From the NCBI GenBank assembly GCA_026826555.1, contig JAKSZT010004976.1, forward strand, positions 5,619,089 to 5,683,088: a DNA stretch of 64,000 nt, written 5' to 3'. The position numbers were made by a program, and so were the translations under genes. Under the pieces are notes generated by a model. The model was not told where the DNA came from. It saw only the letters and a program-made list of their open reading frames with translations, and did no database searches. This document shows, one piece after another, positions 34,200 to 45,284 of this stretch (its first letter is position 1; every line of letters begins with the position of its first letter). The DNA is from Tolypeutes matacus. Taxonomy: Eukaryota; Chordata; Mammalia; Cingulata; Chlamyphoridae.

Positions 34200-35985
34200 G
34201 GTCAAAAGACCAATAGATCAATAATTGTCTTGTTCAAAGTGATTCTTAGCACCAAATTTTGAAGTTGCAGGTGCATATATATCCCTGGTGGATACTAAAT
34301 AGGTTGCCTTTTCTATTATTGTTCCATCGTGGGTCTTAATATAAAGTACCTTTAAGAAACTTCTGGAAGGGCTCAGAGAAGATCCGATGGAATGGCCTCA
34401 AATTCTCAGGCTCCCTAGTTACACATTTATTCATCTAGGGGAGACCCGGAATCTCTGCTCTACAACATGACGATGAGCCTGGATTTTCTTGTTTGGGTTT
34501 AGAAAGAGAAACTGGTCTTCACCAACCAAGGGACACAGTGACCTGATTCGCTGGGATTCCTCCAGTTCTCCATGGAGTGCAGGGATCAAGACTTTTCTGT
34601 GCTTTGTTACTTCATCCACACTCCATTACCATACTGGATATGAGTCACAGATATCTAATCCAGGTTTGTGTGCAAATGAATTTGAGAAGAGGGAATAGAA
34701 ATGCCAGTTAATCACAACTTCCTACATAAATATGAGAGTCTTTAAATTTTTTTCAATGTCTCCATATTCAAATATATACTTTTCTTGTTCTAATATAGAT
34801 GAAATGAGCTCTTCCCACGCAAATTTGCCTATAATGTAATAAGATCTGCTCTATAGAGTTTGCAAAGATAATAGGCAATATTATTTACCTTTTTTTGGAC
34901 TCCAGCCTTTGAGTTTTACTTCTTTATTAGCCTGATTTTTAAAGGGACAAATTCTTTTTGCAGCCAAATGTGAAAAGTTCAATACACTTTGCTCTGTATT
35001 CTACCTATGACACAATTAAATAGAAAAATTGCAAGAAAGAAGAAACAGTGGCATTAGGATAGGATTCTATTCTGCCTTTGCTCCCTACCTCATTCTCTTC
35101 TCCCAACCCAAGAGCCACTTTTAACCCAAAGTTAACCAACTCAAATTAAGGAGATTTTCAAAGCTGTGAGAAATGCTGTTGATTCAGAAAATTAGTCCTG
35201 ACTTACCTGGTTTTCAACTGGTCCATAGGCACTGAGCTAATTTGGATTCTGTTCAGACTCATAAACCTTTTGTTTTAAAGAGAGGCATAGCACATTGCTG
35301 GAATGACAACCCAGGCTGAGGTTTATTAGTTTGCTATGCAATGTTTTCCGAGTAAGCGTATGGTGTGAAAAGGCCCAATTTTGATAATGGATGTGCCTCT
35401 CTGAGCTTTTAATTCCATGTTTAATTGAGCACAAAATCCAGGCTCTCAGATTTAGTGTGGATGCTGGCCAGAATAATCAAAACAACAGTGAAACGAATGG
35501 GGTGGGGCTCGACTTCCAACTTTGATTTTACAGCACCAAGAAAATCTTCAAGTGAAGTATATGGCTTTAAAATGTATATTTTTAGGGACCAGAAAATTGC
35601 GAGAAATTGTCTTTGTTGTACTAAGGGCCTTGCTGATGTGGAGGAATGTTAAATAATGAACAAGGAACTTTCTGACTCAGATTGTTGAGAGAGCTGCCAC
35701 ATTCCAAAGCCATGAGACGCAGGTTAAGAGTGAACTCCTAGCTCAATGGAAGTGTGCAGAAATTGCCTGCACTGAAAATTCTCTGCTCCCTCTAAGAGAC
35801 CCAACTCCAACTGTCTCAAAAAGACCTCGCAGAGAAGACACAATCCAGTTAAAACTCTCTTGAATGGAACAAAGATTTTTCAATTAAAATGCTATTGATT
35901 TGAGGATTTACCACTCGTGGTTTCAACGCATGATTTTTCAACCAACTATTTATCATATACTATCACTCGGTAACCCAAATCCCCA
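34200..35985. other. Unique DNA, no feature recognised
   Basis: AT-rich, with scattered ORFs of 60-75 codons on both strands lacking any recognised motif. Confidence 0.35.
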
Positions 35986-35989
35986 TAGA

Positions 35990-36545
35990 ATTCTGACAAT
36001 CAGAAGCACAAAATGTTTTATGATTTTCTATGTCTGTCCCGATTCTTTCTTTCCTTCTTGCTTTGAATTTATCCTGCTGTTCTTTCTCTTACTTCTCAAG
36101 GTGAGCCTTGAGATACCCTTTTTTCCCCCTATAACTGCAGTGAAAATGTCTTTGTATATCTTTCAGGTCAAGCTTATTGAGGTTATTTAAATTCCTCTCT
36201 CCTGAGCAATTTTCAGTGTTTTCTGTTCTCTGTACCTGAGAGTTGTGTTATAATCTCCCATCATGATTCTGGACTTATTTATCTGTGGCTTCTTGGAGAC
36301 TAACAGTTTTTGCTTTATGTATTTCAAGGTGAATTAGTTAGGTTCATGATTAGTTTTATCGAAACTGTGGGTATTTCCTTTTTAAAAATCTGCCATGCCT
36401 GTCTTCCTGTACTAACACTTTTTACCTTAAATTCTATTTTTTCTGCTATGAATACAGCTCCCAGATTTCTTTTGCTTAGCATTTACCCCAGGTATCTTCT
36501 CCCAACTCTTTAATTTCAAACTTTCTATGTCATTTTGGAATAAAC
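35990..36545 (-). mobile_element. Old L1 ORF2-region fragment, antisense
   Basis: 'gagagttgtgttataatctc', 'ccatcatgattctggactta', 'tttttgctttatgtatttc', 'tacagctcccagatttc' and 'tttcaaactttctatgtc' match the antisense of the middle of L1 ORF2 in order. It is fragmentary and non-functional. The first 100 bp are less certain. Confidence 0.6.
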
Positions 36546-36955
36546 TCATTTCTAAGGACTCTTTGACTTATTTTATTTTTTATAAAACACAAAGAGCTTT
36601 GGATCCTTCAGTAATAAATGTAGCCTAAGGCTAAGAGTTAAAACGAGCTGTCCTCAGAACTAGGCTCTTCAAATACTTAAGACAACTTGAAAATCTACAG
36701 GATGTACAGAAAATGAATTAGTTCCCTTCTTTATTTGCCCATCTGCACTTGGGAATTTTCGAAACCTGAACCTGCTGATGTTTTGTGGGGTTTTTTTCCT
36801 TATCTTTCAGGGAAATCTTGGACAACAGGTCTGGGATGGATGCTCATCTCTGAAGATTATTTTCCCAACCCCAGAGGCAACAATGAGGCAGCAGCTCTCT
36901 GTGCCCTTCAGGGAGTGTAACGGTTTAGAAGAGAAAAACATCCCTAAAAGCATTT
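36546..36955. other. Unique DNA, no feature recognised
   Basis: A strong polypyrimidine tract plus AG (36784-36810, 'ttttttccttatctttcag') looks like a splice acceptor. No convincing donor follows, so no exon is called. Confidence 0.3.
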
Positions 36956-37400
36956 GTGAGAGATGACTGTTTTTATCATCAACGATAGGGACTTTTCCAC
37001 CAAGAATATGGGGCATTCAATAACACAATCTCCCTTCCCAGCTACATGCGTCCTTCAAAGGCACTCTCCCTCCAAGCACGTGACCGTTCAGCAGAGAAAA
37101 ATCAGCCCGTTTACATAACAGCTGTTAGTGCGAGCGTTGACATATTACTTCAGGGCCTTCCGCCTATAATGGGTTTTTCAAATGTGTTGCCATGTTCAGT
37201 TGATTAGTTGTGGGTGATCTGAAATGTCAAACTATTAGCTTTGACAACTACTGCCAAGGTGACTATCTTCGGGAAATATCTTTTTAATAATATAACTGTT
37301 TGTAAGTGGAAAAGGTGATGCTCAAAATACAAAGTAACAATAAGTGTGGATTATCAAGTGACTGATGGTTTTAGTTTCTCATTCTTGGTGATGCATGGTC
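36956..37400. promoter_or_regulatory. Candidate conserved non-coding block
   Basis: Repeat-free. It keeps CpGs in AT-rich DNA (37129-37165) and contains an E-box, CACGTGAC (37077-37084). Further motif-like words are 'tttgacaactactgcc' and 'tcagttgattagttgtggg' (37197-37215, Runt-like TGTGGG). Inference from texture only. Confidence 0.35.
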
Positions 37401-38483
37401 TGGGGGCTTCTTTTAAATAAGCGAGGACCCCCCACCCCCACCCCCATCCCCAGGCTTCTCTAGGCCTCGCTGAGCTGTGCAATGTGGCTCTCAGGATTGG
37501 AAATTAAAGACAGGGAATGAAAACTTTCATTTGAAGAGTTCTGCCATCACTCTTGGTTAAGGTGTTATAAACCAGCCAGAGCCAAGGGTTTATAATCAGG
37601 CCTTGAAATGGAGGAGGTCTTAAAATCTGAATTTGCACAGTTCAATCATCAAATTGGTCCTGGCAGTCAGGAAATCTGGGAGGAAGCAAATTAATCTTTA
37701 GACCTTTCTCCTTGTGGCTCCTTCTCTCTCACCCTTGTCACCCCACCCAAGGTAGCCAATGCTTTCACCACTGTCTCTCATTAGCGATATTCTTTATCAC
37801 AGTCAACTATCTCCTGGCCTTTCCCTCACCTTCCATTACCTATGCTTTCCTGGTAAGCCCTGCCCACATGACAATTATCCTCAGTAAGCAGGGTATCTAT
37901 CTCTGCATTCTATCCTCCAACTAAGACACTTCCAAGTATGAAAGGGATACCATGACTATTACACTGGATACCAGGTGGCCTGGGACTCCATCAGACTTAG
38001 GGACGGAGGGTCAGGGGCCAGCAATTTTCAATATACGAGCCCCTCTTGGGAAAAATATTTTCATTATAATACAGGCTTCCTGGAAATTACACTTTCGCTA
38101 AGGGATTTTGGTAGGACTGGAAAAAGTCAGTAAAGCAAACCAACAAACATCCTCCTTTTATTATCAGAGTGGTATTGACACTCACTCAATGAAATAAATT
38201 AAACTCCACAGATAGACTGACCCATTGAGGCAAACGCCACCACCAGTTCCTGGGCCAGTGCCTGGATTGACCCTATAATCAAGATTTCAGGAAAAGGGAA
38301 AAATCACGTATCATTGATGTTTTAACTCTAACAAACACTGCGAAACTGCAACGTTTACTTCTTTCTGTTTTTCACCATAGTCAGTTGGCGTTTTCCACAG
38401 GCTACTGTATTATTCAGTAAGTGAAGTGGGGGAGGGGTTTACACAGGAAAAGGGAGGATTAAAGAGTATTAGTGTATAAAAAT
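37401..38483. other. Mostly unique DNA, C-rich tract and possible L2 scrap
   Basis: A C-rich tract lies at 37428-37452. Text at 37770-37880 is L2-like but too short to call. 38160-38420 is repeat-free with retained CpGs and may be a further regulatory block. Confidence 0.3.
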
Positions 38484-38493
38484 AAGAGAAACC

Positions 38494-38651
38494 AGATTCC
38501 CGTTCCACCCGTGCAGCGAGTGATGGTCATCGGCTTCTTCGGTTTAGATCTAGCGCCTCGCTCTTTTTTCGTCTGTTTCTGTTTGCTGGTGTTGTTTTGT
38601 TTCGTTGTTGTTGTCTTTTAAAACCGGACCCGCTGAAAAAAAAAAAAAAAA
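38494..38651 (+). mobile_element. CpG-rich retrocopy of an unrecognised RNA
   Basis: About 140 bp of sequence with 11 CpGs ends in a 17-base A-run with no AATAAA before it. It is bracketed by the direct repeat aagagaaacc at 38484-38493 and 38652-38661. This is the signature of L1-mediated retroposition. The insert (starting agattcccgttccacccgtg) is not a DAS SINE, L1, MIR or an RNA family I recognise. A short T/G-rich stretch (38560-38620) precedes 'aaaaccggacccgctg'. It could be a fragment of an mRNA 5' or 3' end or of a non-coding RNA. Confidence 0.6.
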
Positions 38652-38679
38652 AAGAGAAACCGTATATTTTTCTGCATTA

Positions 38680-39120
38680 TTTTTTCCATTTTTAAATTTT
38701 AATTTAATTTTTATTTTATTTTATTTTGAAAGAAGCTTTAGATTACATCAACATTACATAGGAAATACAAGGGCATTCCCATATACCCCACCCTTCTCCC
38801 TCCTACACTTTTCCCCATTGATAACATTTTTCATTAGTGTGGCACATTTGTTACAATTGATGAACACAAATTGAAGCATTGCTACTGACCATGGTCTATA
38901 GTTTACATTATAGTTTACACTTTGCACCACACAATTTTATAGGTTTTGACAAAATGCATAAAGGCCTGTATTCATCATTGCAATATCATGAAGAGCAATT
39001 GCAGTGTCCCAAAAATGCCCCATGTTGCATCAATTCTTCCCTCTCCCTCCTCTCGGAAGCTCTGGTGGCCACTGCCTTTATATCAATGGTACAATTTCCT
39101 TCATTGCTAGAATAATAACG
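38680..39120 (-). mobile_element. Old L1 fragment, antisense
   Basis: 'gaaagaagctttagattac', 'gggcattcccatatacccc', 'tggtctatagtttacatt', 'aggttttgacaaaatgcat', and 'caattcttccctctccctcc' are antisense old-L1 untranslated text. The opening (TTTTA)n-like run (38699-38737) is the reversed tail. Confidence 0.6.
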
Positions 39121-39433
39121 TCTGCATCATTTTTTAAAGCAGTGGCTCTAATACCACAATACCTTAATCCAAAATCAGATTAATAGTGGAGTTCCAGACC
39201 CTGTGTTAGGCTGGTGCCAAGACATTGGGAGGCATTTTCTATCACAGTTTAAAGGACTCTAAAGAAGACTGCTAGCACTTGGGGAAAGGCAGGGACTATA
39301 AGAAGCACTTGAAGACAAATGAAGGGAGTGCTCTGGTTAGGTACAATGCTCTGGCTAGTCCACCCCAGCCCATGCCCTGACCACAGAACACTTGGACAGG
39401 TAGAAAATTTTGACGTAGATGAGAATTTGAAAA
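39121..39433. other. Unique DNA, no feature recognised
   Basis: No repeat or gene signature was seen. Confidence 0.35.
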
Positions 39434-39438
39434 TATGG

Positions 39439-39937
39439 TGTAACCGTTGGGGAACTTGATGTAATTATGAATTCCAAAATTATAATTGGATCATGCTTGT
39501 AAACTGATCTGTTAATCTGGGCATGATTAGGTTAGGATTAGGGCGTTGAGCCCCACCCCTTGGTGGGTAGGGAATTGGATATAAAAGGCAAGGCAAAGGA
39601 CAGTTAAAGCAGTCTTTGAAAAGCCATTTTGATGTTGGAAAGAAGGCCCCAAGAGAAGAGAAGCAAGCCGTTCACCTACAGCTGAATTTGTGGAGGAAAC
39701 AGGAGCTAAGCCCGGAGAGAAACACAGCCCCGGGAAGAGAAGAACCCAAAAGCCTGAACCCTGGCAAACGCCGGCAGCTGTCTTGCTCTAACACGTGGCA
39801 ATGGACTGTGTGTGAGAGAAAAAACCTAACGCTTTATGGCCTGGTATCTTTGGACTTCTACCCCGAATAAATACCCTTTATAAAGACCAACCCATTTTTG
39901 GTATTTTACATTAGCACCCCTTTGGCTGACTAATACA
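39439..39937 (+). mobile_element. Solo LTR (499 bp) with perfect 5-bp TSD
   Basis: TG...CA termini (tgtaaccgttgg to ctgactaataca) lie between tatgg at 39434-39438 and tatgg at 39938-39942. A TATA-like 'tggatataaaaggc' (39577-39590) and an 'aataaataccc' polyadenylation signal (39867-39877) sit at the expected places. No internal viral sequence is attached. The 84-codon ORF at 39616-39870 falls within the LTR and is not a gene. Class is ERV, probably ERVL/MaLR given the 5-bp TSD and terminal 'gactaataca'. Confidence 0.85.
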
Positions 39938-39942
39938 TATGG

Positions 39943-40419
39943 TTTAATCAATTATCCCAATACAAAATGGTGGTTGATAAAAAAAATCAATGGATATAGA
40001 TTCTAAAATTTGTTACAGATTTTATTTAAAACCAGGCACATGGGTAGAGCTTGAAGGAATAATGAGCTACATTGAATGGCATCCATAGACCACCAAACAT
40101 TGAGTCAAGGGAGTTATAACTCAAAATATGTTTTTTTATTTGTTTATAAAGCAGGATCTGAACTTCTTTTTGTTAAAAATGGTCTCAGAATAGTGTTTTA
40201 AAGGCATTTAATAAGATATATAGTATTACAAAGGGAGCCAATATCTTGAAATACAGTTATCAAAATATTTTTTAAAAGTTGTGTGACACAATGTGACTAT
40301 TCTTGCTGTCCTGATTTTGTGATAATCAGGGTAGGCTAAATATTCACGATATTAGAAACCATGCATGTGTCCCCAGATCTAGTTTTTCTCCCTAGATCTG
40401 GTTTTTAGAATGCTGGTGA
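39943..40419. other. AT-rich unique DNA
   Basis: No feature recognised. Confidence 0.35.
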
Positions 40420-40504
40420 TAAGCTAAGCCTGATTTATTATATGACCATCCTGTACGGGAAAACACTAACTCTAGGTATCTTTGGTCAATCTTAAGAGAT
40501 ATAG
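40420..40504 (+). mobile_element. L1 3'-UTR, part 1 (tentative)
   Basis: This is the sequence left of the long SINE. It is inferred to belong with the clear L1 3' end that resumes at 40965. The text itself is only weakly diagnostic. Confidence 0.35.
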
Positions 40505-40962
40505 CGGGGGGCAGATGTGGCTCAAATGGTTGGGCAACCGTCTCCCATATGGAGGGACCTGGGTTCAATCCCCAGGACCTCCCGGTAAAAATTAAAAAAA
40601 GAAAAATATAGAAGATGCCTGGGCCACCAGGTCCCCTGTGTGGGTGCACCACCAGGCCCCGTGCGCGGGTGAGCCACCAGGCCCCGCGAGCCACACAGCA
40701 AGACGATGACTTAACAGGAGAGTGACACAAGGGAGAGCTAAGATGAGACGTGCCAAAAAACCAGAAACTAAGGTGATGGAGGCGGTAGGATGCCTCTCTC
40801 CCACATTGGAGGTTCCGAGGATTGAATCTTAGCAAAGACAGGAGGAGAAGGATGACAAGAGAGGGCAGGAAACGGACACAGAGTTGCCCAGCAAATGGAC
40901 ACAAAAACATGGGGGTAAAAATGGATAAGAGTAAATAAATAGATAAATAAATTCTTTAAAAA
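40505..40962 (+). mobile_element. Long composite DAS-II-type SINE
   Basis: Head 1: 'gggcagatgtggctcaaatg', 'ctcccatatggaggg', B-box 'gggttcaatccccagg'. A spacer with three 'ccaccaggc/tcc' units (40622-40685) follows. A second head-like part, 'aggatgcctctctcccac' and 'ggttccgaggattgaatc', lies at 40775-40830. The tail is gtaaataaatagataaataa. The TSD is unclear. The minus ORF at 40392-40910 (172 codons) runs antisense through this SINE and is not a gene. Confidence 0.85.
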
Positions 40963-40964
40963 AT

Positions 40965-41215
40965 GTGTAAGGGAGTAAGATACAGACTATAGTTAGTAGT
41001 AATACTTTGACAATGCTCTTTCATAATTTGTTAACAAATGTTTCACATAAATGCAAAGTATTTGTGGTGGGGTGATGTGTGGGAGCCCTGTATGATGTTA
41101 TGCAGGTTTGCTTTGTAAGTTCACAATGTTTACTGAACACTTATAGTTTATGTATGTTCATGTATGAATGATATACTTCAATAAATTGTTTAAAAAACAA
41201 AAAAGCAAAAAACAA
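40965..41215 (+). mobile_element. L1 3'-UTR and tail
   Basis: 'gactatagttagtagtaata', 'gctctttcataatttgttaac', 'gtggtggggtgatgtgtggg' and 'atacttcaataaattg' followed by an A-rich tail are the end of an L1 3' UTR. Confidence 0.7.
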
Positions 41216-42065
41216 ACAAACAAAAAAAGTTGTGCAATACAGTAATAAGTGTGCTTCTTTACTAGTGTATTAAATAACAAGCCCTAGTGGTAGGTTTAAT
41301 AACCTTCATGGTTTTGAGGTAATTCTGGGCGTAAATGATAATCTGAGAGCTCTGCAACAACTACAATGTGTTGTAAAAATAACTGTGATTTCTATTGGAT
41401 ACAATGTCAGAGGTACTGGTGATACTATTTGGTTTGTTGACCACATTTATAATTAAAGGAAATGCCAACGATCAGTCAGATATACACAAAGAAAAAAATG
41501 TAGGTTTTTTTCTCATTTGATTTCACAGATCCTCTAAATGCCAACCACAGACTTCTTGGGGACCCATGGACTTTAGGTTAAGAACCAAAACAGCTTTTGT
41601 AAGCCAACTCATTCATCAAGTTAGTGGCCTGCTTTTTTTTTGAAGAAGGCTCCACCCACCCACTTGGATCACAATATAAGCCCACGGAGGCCATCTTGGA
41701 AACACTGCCCTTCCCAGTCTTCATCCCGCAATGGCCACAATGGCGTCCAACTACAAGTGTTGAGAATGCTTCCCCACTTTACACCAATCTTACCAACTGG
41801 AAATCTCTGGAAAGTATAAGCACTTCACAGTAACAGTGGAGTAGAAAAGCACTGTTAATGTATATAATTCCTTCTGAAACACCTGTTGAGTCTGGAAATT
41901 CCAATAATTCCCAACTCTTGATCAGAAACCCTGACAGAAAAGTCTTCTTGGCTGCTAAGTTTCTGAAAAAGAAAGAAACAGATATTTCCCCAAAAAATCT
42001 CTTTTACTCAAAAAATATCTGTTTTATGAATATCACTAAGGGAACAAACAGAAATTGGATTTGAA
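41216..42065. other. Unique DNA, no feature recognised
   Basis: The 69- and 68-codon ORFs at 41624 and 41858 have no recognised motif. Confidence 0.35.
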
Positions 42066-42067
42066 AG

Positions 42068-42132
42068 GAAATGTAGCGTGATGAGATGTGTCTTCAGGGT
42101 GAAACTGATCTGAGTTCAAATTACAGTTAGAG
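42068..42132 (+). mobile_element. MIR element, left part
   Basis: 'gaaactgatctgagttcaaa' is the MIR text preceding 'cttactaa'. The element is cut by the SINE at 42133 and continues at 42330. Confidence 0.65.
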
Positions 42133-42314
42133 GGAAGCGGCTGTGGCTCAATCAGTAGGGCTCCCATTTACCATATGGGAGGCCCCGGGTTCGGTTCCCG
42201 GGGCCTCCTGGTGAAGGCAAGCCCGCCTGCACGGCGTGGTTAGCTGACCCAGTGAGCACAAGCAGCAAGGGGGGGATAAATGAATAAATAAATAAAATCT
42301 TTAAAAAAAAAAAA
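42133..42314 (+). mobile_element. DAS-III-type SINE, perfect 15-bp TSD
   Basis: Very well-preserved copy: 'ggaagcggctgtggctcaat', 'ccatatgggaggccccggg', 'ttcggttcccggggcctcc', 'agctgacccagtgagcac', tail aataaataaataaaatct plus A-run. The repeat aaattacagttagag is perfect at 42118-42132 and 42315-42329. It is young and inserted inside a MIR. Confidence 0.95.
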
Positions 42315-42329
42315 AAATTACAGTTAGAG

Positions 42330-42500
42330 ACTTACTAAATATGACCCTGAGTAAGTACTTTATTTCCCTGAGCCTCAGTTTCAGTAGAAGTGAATTGTAG
42401 ATAATAGCATGTATCCCAGAGCGGTGTAGGAAGGACTAAATGAAGCTGTAAGGTGCGTGCAGAAGCTTGGAACAATGCCTGAACATAGTTAAGTAGTAAC
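42330..42500 (+). mobile_element. MIR element, right part
   Basis: 'acttactaaatatgaccc', 'tccctgagcctcagtttc' and 'gaacaatgcctgaacatag' continue the MIR interrupted by the SINE. Confidence 0.75.
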
Positions 42501-43175
42501 GTAAACGTGCCTCCCCTTCTTTCCAAGCACAATCGGTCCTACCATCTCCTTTATGTGTTGCAGACCCTTCTAGGAATGGTACCCACACCAGTTTCCTCAT
42601 TGGAAAAATGCTGTGCTCTATTCTTGAGATTTAGGAAAATATTAATTTAAAAGATATTCTATTTATGGCCCAACAACAAAACCGAAAGAAGATAAATCGG
42701 GGGTACCCACATCAAACAAAAAGGCAATTATTCAGCTCTTCATGGGTTCAGTGCTATTGATTCAAATAACAAAGAACACCATATAAATTGCTGTGTTTTC
42801 CTCCTCTTCTATTTTTAGTCTAGTGAAATTGGTTCTCTTAAACATTGCCTCAGATCTACAGGAACATTCATTTTAAATGCAACCTGGCTATTTTAAGCTC
42901 CCTCAATTTTATTTTCCAATTCAGTTTTTGGTACATCTTTTAGACAATGATTAGAACATAACCTAAAAGAATTGATGCTGGTAAAACAGCAAAAGAGTTT
43001 TATTATGCCATGGGTTGCTCTTGCTGTTTCCCAAGTCTATTTAAGAAATTTGAGTCATATGGTGAGAATTTAGATGTAGGGAGATTACATATAAAGTAAG
43101 CAATAAAAGACAACTTCCCTCCAAGAAGATGCTTCTTTCATCCCATTATATTGCAGTCATCGAATATTTTAAAAT
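42501..43175. other. AT-rich unique DNA
   Basis: No feature recognised. Confidence 0.4.
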
Positions 43176-43179
43176 AATT

Positions 43180-43325
43180 GATAATTATAACAACAACCCA
43201 CATTTCATGAGCATTTACTGCATGCCAGTCACAAGAATTATCTCATTTATCCTTTACAAAAGTCCTACAAGGCAGGTACTGTTATTCCCATTTTACAGAT
43301 ATGAAAACTGGTTTATAGGGGTGTC
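43180..43325 (-). mobile_element. MIR element
   Basis: Antisense MIR: 'catgagcatttactgcatgc', 'ttatctcatttatcc', 'aaggcaggtactgttattcc', 'cattttacagatatgaaaac'. Confidence 0.8.
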
Positions 43326-43639
43326 ATTGATATGGAACAGAAAGTAGAAAGCAAAGTAAAGGTGTCAATTAAGGCTTGTCAGAGAGGCTAAGACAATTCA
43401 ATGCACATTTATTCTTGCATCTTCACCAACTAAAATATATCACAACTAGCCATCTAGCCACAGCGCTCCTCTAATGAAGCTACAAAGTCACCAAGATACA
43501 GTGGCCCATCAGCTTGCACCATCCTTGAAGGTCTTTGGCTGTAACTTTCAGCCCCAGGGGGTTGAAAGCATTGGTAGCAAAATGAGCCAAACAGACCCAG
43601 AAGATGAGGCACAATGAGAAGCCACATCCTTCACCTGCT

Positions 43640-44264
43640 TGTCCTCATTCAGGGGCTACTTCAGTTAATGGTAAGAAGTCAAGAAAGCCACAGATTATAG
43701 GATAAAAGGCAAGCAACCCCATCTGTTGATAAAGAAATGGATGCTTATACCCCTCCTTAGCAATATTGAAAGGGGGTAAATAATTTTCACTCTTTGTAAT
43801 TTGCCCACAAGTAATGTGGGCAAAGGACTCAAATAGGTATTTCTCCACAGAGCCCCAATAAGCACGTGAAGAGATGCTCAACATCATAGTTATTAGGGAA
43901 ATGCAAATCAAAACCACAATGAGATACCACTTGATACCCACTAGGATAGCTAATTTTTTTTTTTAATGGAGAGTAACAAGTATTGGTTAGGACGTGGAGA
44001 AATTGGAACCCTTGTACATTGTTGGTGAGAATGTAAAATGGTGCATCGCCCTGTAGAAAGCAGTTTGGTAGTTCCTCAAAAAGACTAATGAAGAATTACC
44101 ACGACCCAGCAATTCTACTCTTAGGTTATATAACCCAAAAGAATTGAAAGCAGGGACTCGAACAGATACATGTATACCAATGTTCATAGCAGGATAGGCA
44201 TTTTCCCAAGATGCTAACAAAGAAAAGTTTCCCTTCTAGAGTTTCAAAGTAAGTGTTTCATTGT
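43640..44264 (+). mobile_element. Old L1 ORF2 end / 3'-UTR fragment
   Basis: 'gtgggcaaaggactcaaata', 'gggaaatgcaaatcaaaacc', 'acaatgagataccacttg', 'aattggaacccttgtacatt', 'cagcaattctactcttagg' and 'gaattgaaagcagggactcg' follow the L1 3' end in order. The first 130 bp are less certain. The 98-codon minus ORF at 43645-43941 is antisense noise. Confidence 0.75.
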
Positions 44265-44275
44265 TAAAGACATCT

Positions 44276-44811
44276 AGCAATGGAAGAAATTATAACAAAG
44301 AGGTGGAGCCAGTGGCCACTTGACACTTTTGGGGCAGGGAGGGGACGAGCAGTTGAAATACAGGGGCTTCTTTGGGATTTGGAGGTTGTCCTGAATACCG
44401 TTGTGGCAATGGATGTAGGCCATTTTAAATCAGCACACACCACTCAGAACTGTGTGGGAGAGAGTGTGGTCTACGATGTGAACTGTGATCTATGGTTGGT
44501 GGCAAGGCCCCAGGATGTGTAAGTCCATTGAGGGTGGTGGGCCACACTTGTGGGAGATGTTTGTGTAGGATGTGGTGGGGGGTGTGGGAGGTGGGCAACA
44601 TGGGAATCCCAGTGGGTTCCGTGTAATATTTTGGGTAATCTAAGCACCTCTTAAAATATATTTATATATATATAAATAACATTTTTGTAAGCAAATGCAC
44701 ATATATGCATATATATTTATATATCATTTTACAAATATTGGTATGTATTGTGAAATTTTTGATTTTTACCCACAATAAAAAATAAATAAATTAAAAAAAT
44801 AATAAATAAAA
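44276..44811 (+). mobile_element. 5'-truncated copy of the 1.29-kb retroelement
   Basis: About 95 percent identical to the 3' 0.5 kb of the element at 45741-47032 (20 differences counted over about 385 bp). It starts abruptly at the position equal to about 46494 in that copy and ends in an A-rich tail with AATAAA-like signals. It is flanked by the direct repeat taaagacatct at 44265-44275 and 44812-44822. Truncation at the 5' end plus tail plus TSD indicates L1-type target-primed reverse transcription. Confidence 0.85.
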
Positions 44812-44822
44812 TAAAGACATCT

Positions 44823-45280
44823 GTATTTGCAGAGATGAAGCATTCTGGATAATGTGTTTTTCCTATTGATTAAATCAGGTCTAGTTTTGTAAAACAAGCC
44901 AGTGAAATTGGAGAGTTTAAAATCAACGTTTCACCTTGGTTGCCTTTATTTTGGTTTTGTGATATTAGCAACTGTTTGTAAGAGAGCAAATTTTAATATT
45001 TAATTTACCAAACATCTTTCCAAACTATTAAAAAAAACCTGCATGTGCTCATTATAAATCATCTTCCACCATTTTACTTTTAATAGTATAAATGTCCCAG
45101 TCCACTTAGGTAAATAGATCACAGATCAATGAAAGAAAGTCCAAGATCGTTAACACTGTGGAAGGACAATTCTGCTCAAGTTGATAGGCACTACCTGTTA
45201 CCTTCCAGTTCCTAACATTTCTATAGGCACTGAGGAATGAGAGAGAAAGAAAATTCAACAAGAATACAATCGCACTTATT
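44823..45280. other. AT-rich unique DNA
   Basis: No feature recognised. Confidence 0.4.
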
Positions 45281-45284
45281 GTTT

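Noticed and set aside
36784..36920. Strong acceptor-like tract with a following open frame
   Set aside because: No credible donor at the end of the open stretch, and no recognised peptide.
39518..39545. Telomere-like gattaggttaggattaggg words
   Set aside because: Only a few degenerate units inside a solo LTR, so no interstitial telomere array.
40392..40910. 172-codon minus-strand ORF
   Set aside because: Antisense reading of a composite DAS SINE.
42133..42210. tRNA-like sequence with A- and B-box
   Set aside because: It is the head of a DAS SINE, not a functional tRNA gene; the same head recurs in every DAS copy.
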